Assembly: GCA_001972305.1 (NCBI GenBank)
Contig: BDDD01000051.1
Span: forward strand, 12,014-76,013
Reading direction: 5' to 3'
Source: Cephalotus follicularis
Lineage: Eukaryota; Streptophyta; Magnoliopsida; Oxalidales; Cephalotaceae
Length of the DNA: 64,000 nucleotides
The notes under the pieces are model-generated. The model was given only the letters and a program-made list of their open reading frames with translations, was not told the origin of the DNA and did not search any database. Every line of letters starts with the position of its first letter. Positions within the stretch are counted from its first letter, which is position 1. Below are positions 57,572 to 64,000 of this stretch, piece after piece. The position numbers were made by a program, and so were the translations under genes.

Positions 57572-60320
57572 GGACCCGTTCCCAGAACACCCGGGGACAC
57601 GAGCTCTGCCGGGGATGGCACACCTGCCAACAACCCTCCAACCCAAACCCTCCAACAAAAGCGTCGAGCAAAAGCTCCAGGCATCAAAGACACTAAAGCC
57701 CGACAAGAATGCCAGGGCAGAGGACACGTAATACCACGCCGTGTCCAAAGAAAAGACTGAGGACTCAAAGGAAACTATTGGGGACCCAAAACTCCCCGTT
57801 TCACTTAAGCCTGAGGAACCCAAATGCGCCCCGCACATGCTCACCCAAACACCAAGGTCTACCAAAAGCCCGAGGAGCCAAACGCTACAACTCCTCACCT
57901 CGGCAACAAACTCCAGAGCACTTGGGCCTCAACACGAACTAGGCGTCCGCGGATACCCAAGGAACCAAAACGCCCGAGGACACGAAAATGTCTTGGGACG
58001 CGCCAACGCCCAAAGACGCACAAGGATCCAAGAGCACGCCACCATGTCCGAGGACTCGCTCAAGTCCGAGGACACACCAAATGCCCAAGGACACACTCAT
58101 TTCCCGGGGACTCTCCAAGGCACCAGGCAAGCCTCACGTTCGAGGATTGCCGACTATCCTAGTGGTCTGGCTACTACCTCCCTAGGACCAGAGACTTGCT
58201 CGGGTAAAGACCAAAATGGTCTGGCTTCCAGCTGAGAAAACCTATCGTGCACCTAGGTCAAGTCTAAGGACAACAAAGCCCCAATCATTATGTCCAAACA
58301 CATCATACATCCACGTCTCACCTCGGGAGCTCGGCACTAGGCTCTAAACAACCTAAAACATCAAGCATCATCAAAGATAAAGATACCGAGGAAAGAACAG
58401 AACTCCATATCATAAAAGATAAACATTGTATACCAATATCTCAGAATTACATAGGTCTGTTTACAAAAGATACAAAACAACCCAAAACATAACCCAAAAG
58501 TATGTCCCAGATGCATTAGGGGAACTAGTCGAGAAGGCCAGGGGAAGAGCTAACTCCTCGGCCTACCTCGCAACAAGTCCTTAGCGTGGTCCGACGTGGG
58601 AAGACTTCACCTGCTTCCTCAGCTGCAAAACAATAACTTATGAGGGGATTAGTCCAAAGACTAGTGAGAGGGGACAAAAAGCATTCCGTAGCGTCCGACG
58701 AAACCGGACGCTGAGCAGAAGGTTATGCCCAACTGGCCAACAAGCTCACCTCGGCTCACCACCCGAGGACACTCAACAAGAATCAAAAGACTACTTGGAG
58801 TATAAAAGATAGCAAAAGACATGTATATATCAACAATGTTATAAGAAAATAATATGAGAGATAGAAATAAAGCAAAGTGTCCAGACCCAATTTCCCGAGA
58901 ACCCAACAAAAGGATCAAAACTCCAAGGATCAATTGATCAGAGGAATATTGGTACCTGCCATATTACCAAAACCCACCTCAGCCCTTCACCCTGGTCAAA
59001 ATCCATACATCTACTTACGCCGAGTTTCACGGCAGCAATACCTCAACAGTTCCTGACTGGAGATGAAGATCATAGGCTTACAGGGAGTGCACCACCTGCC
59101 ATTTATCGATACAGAGAGCCACAAGTCTTGGCCTTCCATTAGAGTTGCCGACTGATCAGTGTCGAACCCAGCCCCTGGGAGACGAGTAGATCACGAACAT
59201 CAACTGAGGGGCCAATTAATCACCGCAAGGCGCCCCTTAGTCGGAAATCGTGTATGAGAACTTCGACAGGTAGGTCAGCGAATCACCGCCCAGACCATCC
59301 TTCGTCGAGAATCCCATAGCAAGTATTCTATCGGTCACCACGGTCCCCAGTATCCAGTATCCAAAACCAACAACACATGGTATCAAAATAGTTATGACAT
59401 ACATATATAATCAGGATGTATAACAAGGGGAAAAATCACCCAGAACCTCAAGTTCACCAGCTCGGAAATCATTATCAACTGGAAGAATATGTCAAAACAA
59501 GGAAGAAACGACTCCCAGGACAAGGAAACCATGGAAAGAAATAACATAAAACCTGAGGACACACAATAAGCTTAATACTCTCAACTATCTCAAGATAAAA
59601 TAAGGAATGTCTCACTCACCACTTATCTACACCTCCGCACAGCTCCTATAGCTCAGGATCAACGCTCAGTTCCTCGTCTACAAGAACAAAGAACACAGAC
59701 TTAGCCCAATCTGTAACAAAAATAGAGGGAAAACATGCATGTAACCTTCGATGCATGATCGTCTCCTCGGATAGTCATCCTGACCATCCACAACGCTCAA
59801 CATTCCACCATGGAGAATCACGAACACCATCACCATCTCTAAATCCACCGTAAACGGGAGGTTTGGCACCCACACTACCAAACAAACAGAGGAAAGAAGA
59901 AGAAGAAGGGAAGATCTCACCTCTACGAACTCGAGGTCCAAGATCTTTAAGCAAAAACTCGTCTTTGCCAAAGGAAACTTCAGAAGGGAAGAAGAAAGCA
60001 CAGAGAACTTACACACTTCTCTCAACTACTCACTTTTGGCACCAGCAACTGATACAACGGCTTCTTGATGTGAATGTTGTGTGCTTGACAAGATGGAACA
60101 CTACATGTTCCTTATACAACCTGCCACACCCACGTGCACACAACTGAAACACATTGCCGCCAAAATGCATCAGCCGAACCAACAACACCAAAGCCAAACC
60201 AAGCCAAGGCCCAAACTCCTCTTATCCAAAAGAAAAAGTTCCAAGGCCCAAAACAAAATGCCCAAATGCCAAAATGGACCTGGGTCATTCCAGAGGACGT
60301 TAAGCAATCCAATCAAACAT
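57572..60320 (-). mobile_element. Gypsy G, 5' LTR
   Basis: This LTR of about 2.75 kb lies between G's primer site and the resumed LTR of element E. The first 650 bases on the plus strand repeat at 49191-49840. The rest is gene-free, with features common in chromovirus LTRs such as ATGAGGGGA near 58640 and a perfect hairpin GCGTCCG/CGGACGC at 58688-58708. It has no GCGTCGACGC cluster. The right border near 60320 is inferred from where similarity to element D's LTR begins. Confidence 0.72.
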
Positions 60321-60324
60321 CATC

Positions 60325-60407
60325 CTCGGAGTATTCAATGCGTTTTCCTCTACAAATCAAACCTCTACACGTAGGGGATTATTTTGGTGTTGATTTCGAC
60401 ATCAATA
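60325..60407 (+). mobile_element. Tat-like element E, 5' LTR right end
   Basis: Eighty bases ending CATCAATA before the primer site follow the end of element D's LTR (GCGTTT, CTCTACACGTAGG). The expected terminal CA has become TA. The rest of this LTR is at about 48796-49190. Confidence 0.75.
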
Positions 60408-60409
60408 GT

Positions 60410-60424
60410 TGGCGCCGTCTGTGG
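60410..60424 (+). other. Tat-type primer-binding site of element E
   Basis: TGGCGCCGTCTGTGG, identical to that of element D for 15 bases, 42 bases before the gag start codon. Confidence 0.92.
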
Positions 60425-60451
60425 AAAAACGTGATAAAAAGTTATTTAACC

Positions 60452-62230
60452 ATGCCTCAGAGAAGAATCACTAGCTCTGCGGCTGCTGGCAATCAAGCTC
60501 CCAGCGGTAGTCAAGCTCTTGCTGCCAGTCCAAGCTCCTGAGAAAGTTCCCATCACCGGCGAGCAATTCAACCAACTTCTCAAAGAGATAGGGAGGCTAT
60601 ACAACGTTGCTGACGAATAATTTAGCCAGCCAAACTCAGACTGGACCGAGCTGACCAGCCCTCCCGGATCAGGCTAGACCGAGCATGCCAGCCCTAAAAG
60701 TACAACAGCCCCAAGGGGCCAGGCCAAATCCGTCGAGGATGGCCATGTGTTTTCCAAGGCGGTCATAGATTGATACATCTCTGAGGGCAGAGTTTTCAAG
60801 TGCGAGGGATTATAGTTATAATCCCCAACAAGACTTTCTAGAGCAAGATCCGATGGAAGAGGATTACTCAGTGGATGAGGAGAAATCTGAGCACAACCTA
60901 TATTTCACGTAGCACTGAGACCCAACCGAGGAGTAGGTCAAACTACTCGGAGAGTCTAGTAGGACAATCACAAGTTTCTAGCAAGACTAGGAACATAGAG
61001 GACATAGAGCATACCATGAATAGAAGGTTTGCTGAGATGGAAAAAAGGCTCAAAGGGTCCGAGCAGTCGAAGGGGTATCTATCCGAGGTACGAAATATAA
61101 ACTATATGCCTTCATATCCCAGATAATAAGCAAGCGTATCCCGAAAAGATTTCGGTTCCTGATTCTCAAGGAGTACGACGGGTCCACTGACCCAATCCAG
61201 CATGTGTGCTACTACACTCAAATCATGTTGGTTCATCAGGCTTCGGATGCTGTGCTTTATCGAGGACTCCCAAAAATTTTAACTGGTGTAGCCCAAACCT
61301 GGTACTCCATGCTACCCCCAAATTCAATGGTGAGTTTTGAACAGTTCACAGAGATGTTCGTCACCAAGTTCCCCAACAGCACCACCCAGAGGAAGAATTC
61401 TAACCATTTGATCAATGTGGTACAGGGGAAAAATGAATCCCTCAGAGACTACCTCACAAGATTCAACAAGGAGTCTCTGATGGTGAAGGACTTGGAGCCA
61501 TCTTTTGCTTTGGCAGCTTTGAATAGTGGGTTGAAAGACAACTTACCATTTACCTTTTCCCTTATGAAGAAGCCTACTCTGGACATGGCAGACCTGCTGA
61601 GAAGAGCAGAGAAGTATGTAAACGCAGATGAGGTTATAGCAGCTAGGAAGCAAGAGACTTCCTGGTCAGACCATCAGGTAGAGAAATAGGAGCACTCATG
61701 AAGTACTCCAGGGAAGAAGCAAAAGAGAAAAGGAGGGTCAGAGCTGACCAAAGATGACCTGAGGCACAAGCTCCCCAAGAGGTGGAGTTACCAAAAAGGG
61801 GGGCACCAATCCCCACCTACAACAATTTCGCCCCTCTCTTGGAGACGCTGACCAGGAAACTGGCAGTGGAGAATGATAAGGTCCCTATCCAGTGGTCAGC
61901 ACCATTGAGATCCCCGGTAGAGAAAAAGGACTCAAACAAATACTGACGGTATGACCATGATCATGGATGTGATACGGAAGAGTGCGGGCACTTGAAGAAT
62001 AATATAGAAGACCTGATTCGAAAAGGTCATCTACAGAAGTATGTTGACAGCGATGCTCCTCAAGAAAGAAAGGAGCGCAGAGAACAAGCTCCGTAGGAGC
62101 AGCAGCCTAGGGGTGTAATACACACTATCTCTGGAGAGGTCGCATTTTGTGGCAATCATAGCAGGGCTATAAAAGCCTATGTTAGGCAAACATTCGCTGT
62201 GTAATAATACAAGCAGAGCAAAAGGTTGAA
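60452..62230 (+). pseudogene. Tat-like element E gag (degenerate)
   Basis: Start ATG 60452 (MPQRRITSSAAAG), parallel to element D's MPPRKN. It has many stops and frameshifts in the basic N-terminal half. A coiled-coil-like part follows (NIEDIEHTMNRRFAEMEKRL near 60985), then a clear Gag core at 61204-61689 (LVHQASDAVLYRGLPKIL, FTEMFVTKFPNSTTQRK, DLEPSFALAALNSGL). The Tat-type knuckle DHGCDTEEC-like is near 61960. Where D has a stop in this core, E keeps CAG. Overall E is more decayed than D. Confidence 0.9.
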
Positions 62231-62281
62231 GACTGGTGGAGAATAGGAGGTAATATCCTTCTCAGAGGCGGACTATGAGGG

Positions 62282-62960
62282 AGTACGTCTCCCTCATGAT
62301 GATCCTATGGTGGTGACTCTTCAAGTGGAATTATTCACTATGAAGAGAATCCTCATTGACAGTGGGAGCTCGGCTGATATCCTCTACAAACATGATTTTG
62401 ACCAGTTAAGGATACCAGCCGACCAGCTAAGGCCAGTGAAGACTCCTCTCGTAGGCTTTGCGAGAGAGATTGTCCATCCTCTAGGATCCATCTATTTGTC
62501 AGTCGTTGCAGGCATAGCCCCCCGCCAAACCAAGGTACAAATGACCTTCCTGGTGGTTGATACACCAAGCCCGTACAATTCTATAATTGGGCGACCATGA
62601 TTGAACTTGATGGAGATAATAGTGTTAACAAAGCACTTATTGGTAAAATTCCTGACCAGGTTTGGTATGGGGGAAGTCAGAGGAGACTTGTAGGTTGCCA
62701 CACAGTGCTACCAGACAGCCATAAAGGACAAGGGGAAGGGAAAAGCCCTTCCCATAGCTAACGTGGAGCTCAAAGGAGAAATGGAGCCTGAGCGTCCACA
62801 ACCCGGGGAGGATGTCGTACTAGTGCCTTTGGAGTAAGGCAATGCAGAGAAAGTCTTTTAGGTCAGCTCCCAACTTGGAGAGGTAAAGAAAGAGGAACTA
62901 ATAATGTTCCTTAAAAACAACAGAGATGTATTCGCCTGGTCGGCAGAGGAGGTCCTAGGG
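62282..62960 (+). pseudogene. Tat-like element E protease
   Basis: The protease frame 62307-62600 has the active-site segment ILIDSGSSADILYKHDF (DSGSS here, DNGSS in D) and the landmarks PLVGFAREIVHPLGS and PYNSIIGRP. A TGA follows where GGA or CGA would continue (about 62597). Beyond it a worn linker leads to ELIMFLKNNRDVFAWSAEE just before reverse transcriptase. It would process the polyprotein. Confidence 0.9.
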
Positions 62961-64000
62961 ATCAGCCCATATGTAATTTTTCAATAGCTAAGTGTGGATC
63001 CAATGCGACATTTGATCAAACAAAAGAATAGAAACTTCACCCTCGAAATACAGCAAGTGATTGCAGATGAAGTGAACAAACTTATGCAAGTGGGGTTTAT
63101 AAGGAAAGTGCAATACTCTGATTGGTTGGCGAACCCAGTTCTAGTCAAGAAGGTGAATGGAAAATGGAGGATGTGTATAGACTTTACAGAGCTCAACAAG
63201 GCTTGTCTAAAAGACCACTTCCCCCTTCCCCCTTCCGAAGATTGATCAACTAGTGGGTGCAACCTCCGGCTATAGATTGTTGAGCTTCTTGGATGCTTAC
63301 TCTTGTTATAATCAAATCCCTATGTACGGACCAGATGAGAACAAGACAACATTCATCACTAATAAGAGTATATATTATTACAATGTCATGCCTTTCAGAC
63401 TAAAAAATGCTGGAGCAACCTACCAACGGTTGGTCATCAAAATTTTTGAACCTCAAATCGAGAGGAATTTGGAGATTTATATTGACGATATGCTCGTCAA
63501 AACACCAGCAAGGAGTCCTCATATCAGCGACTTGGAGGAGACCTTTGAGGTATTTAGAAGATACAAGATATGCCTTAACCCTTCCAAGTGCACTTTTGGG
63601 GTCACTTCTGGTAAGTTTCTTGGGTTCATAGTCTCCAGCAGGGGAATAGAGGTCAACCCAGAGAAGATCTTCGTGATTCAGAGCATGAAGTCTCCTAAAT
63701 CTATTAGGGACGTGCAGAGGTTGAATGTAAAAATTGCAGTTCTGAGTAGATTTGTTTCCAATTCAGTAGAGAATTGTCTTCTTTTCTTCAAAATTTTAAG
63801 GGACCCCAAGGGGTTTCTCGAGAATGAAGAATGTCAAGCAGCCTTTTAAATTAAAGGAATACCTAGCTTCCCCTCATCTGATATCAAAACCAAGAGATGG
63901 GGAAGACTTGTATTTGTACTTAGCGGCGACACAAGGCACAGTGAGTGCATTGCTAGTAAGAGAGGAAGAAAAAGTTCAAAGGCTAGTATATTATGTGAGT
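62961..64000 (+). pseudogene. Tat-like element E reverse transcriptase, runs off window
   Basis: Reverse transcriptase with LANPVLVKKVNGKWRMCID, ELNKACLKDHFPLP (a small insertion of CCTTCCCC type causes a frameshift near 63230), GYRLLSFLDAYSCYNQIPM and the catalytic YIDDMLVKTPARS (about 63480). The thumb follows with CLNPSKCTFGVTSGKFLGF. A stop near 63847 is followed, one frame over, by the start of RNase H (KLKEYLASPHLISKPRDG, YLYLAATQGTVSALLVREE), which continues past the window end. Element D's truncated RT is its sister. Confidence 0.92.

Noticed and set aside
58688..58708. GCGTCCG/CGGACGC hairpin in gypsy G's LTR as another member of the palindrome family
   Set aside because: Single copy, different centre and no cluster around it; kept only as a note in the LTR entry.

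Overview
The window looks like retrotransposon-packed chromatin from a flowering plant, most likely a eudicot. The evidence is plant-type LTR retroelements (Ty3/gypsy of Athila-like, Tat-like and chromovirus-like kinds, and Ty1/copia), initiator-Met, Asp and Tat-type primer-binding sites, and intron-containing fragments of two plant nuclear genes. I see no intact host gene, tRNA, rRNA or CRISPR array. Almost every base belongs to a mobile element or the remains of one. All family names rest on reading motifs by eye; nothing was aligned or searched.

Layout from left to right. 1-2110 is a chromovirus-type LTR that cuts the leader of an Athila-like element. The Athila gag (2341-2686 and 5241-5487) is split by a solo LTR (2687-5240, target duplication GAAGT). 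It then abuts an inverted Athila leader, primer site and LTR (5488-6999). 7015-14836 is the 5' end of a minus-strand gypsy element (gag/protease relic, primer site, about 3.2 kb LTR). Its LTR is interrupted by a 3.35 kb terminal-inverted-repeat element (9730-13078) carrying exons of mitochondrial processing peptidase beta and of a PDAT acyltransferase. An inverted copia LTR remnant fills 14837-17177.

Two related Angela-like copia elements follow. Element A spans 17178-27139, with a solo LTR at 23293-25693 (duplication GATAT) in its pol. Element B spans 27140-36604, with both LTRs, a 531 bp tandem duplication in gag and a deleted reverse-transcriptase core. B is cut off against a Tat-like gypsy element D (minus strand, 36605-40798). 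Next come a DNA element with long terminal inverted repeats (41096-42459) and a compact copia element F (42500-46452; matching 454 bp LTRs, duplication GGACA). F has lost everything between gag and the end of reverse transcriptase, and it sits in a plus-strand LTR (to 48334).

The right end is a three-level nest. Tat-like element E (5' LTR about 48796-49190 plus 60325-60407, coding to the window end) holds gypsy element G (49191-60320, minus strand). G in turn holds solo LTR H (50052-52948) inside its integrase-chromodomain coding region.

The signal that standard annotation does not explain is a set of clusters of short, degenerate CpG-rich palindromes (core GCGTCGACGC). They lie in the LTRs or leaders of chromovirus-like, Athila-like and copia elements alike, which otherwise share no visible sequence. 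A second strong observation is the transposon carrying fragments of two different host genes.
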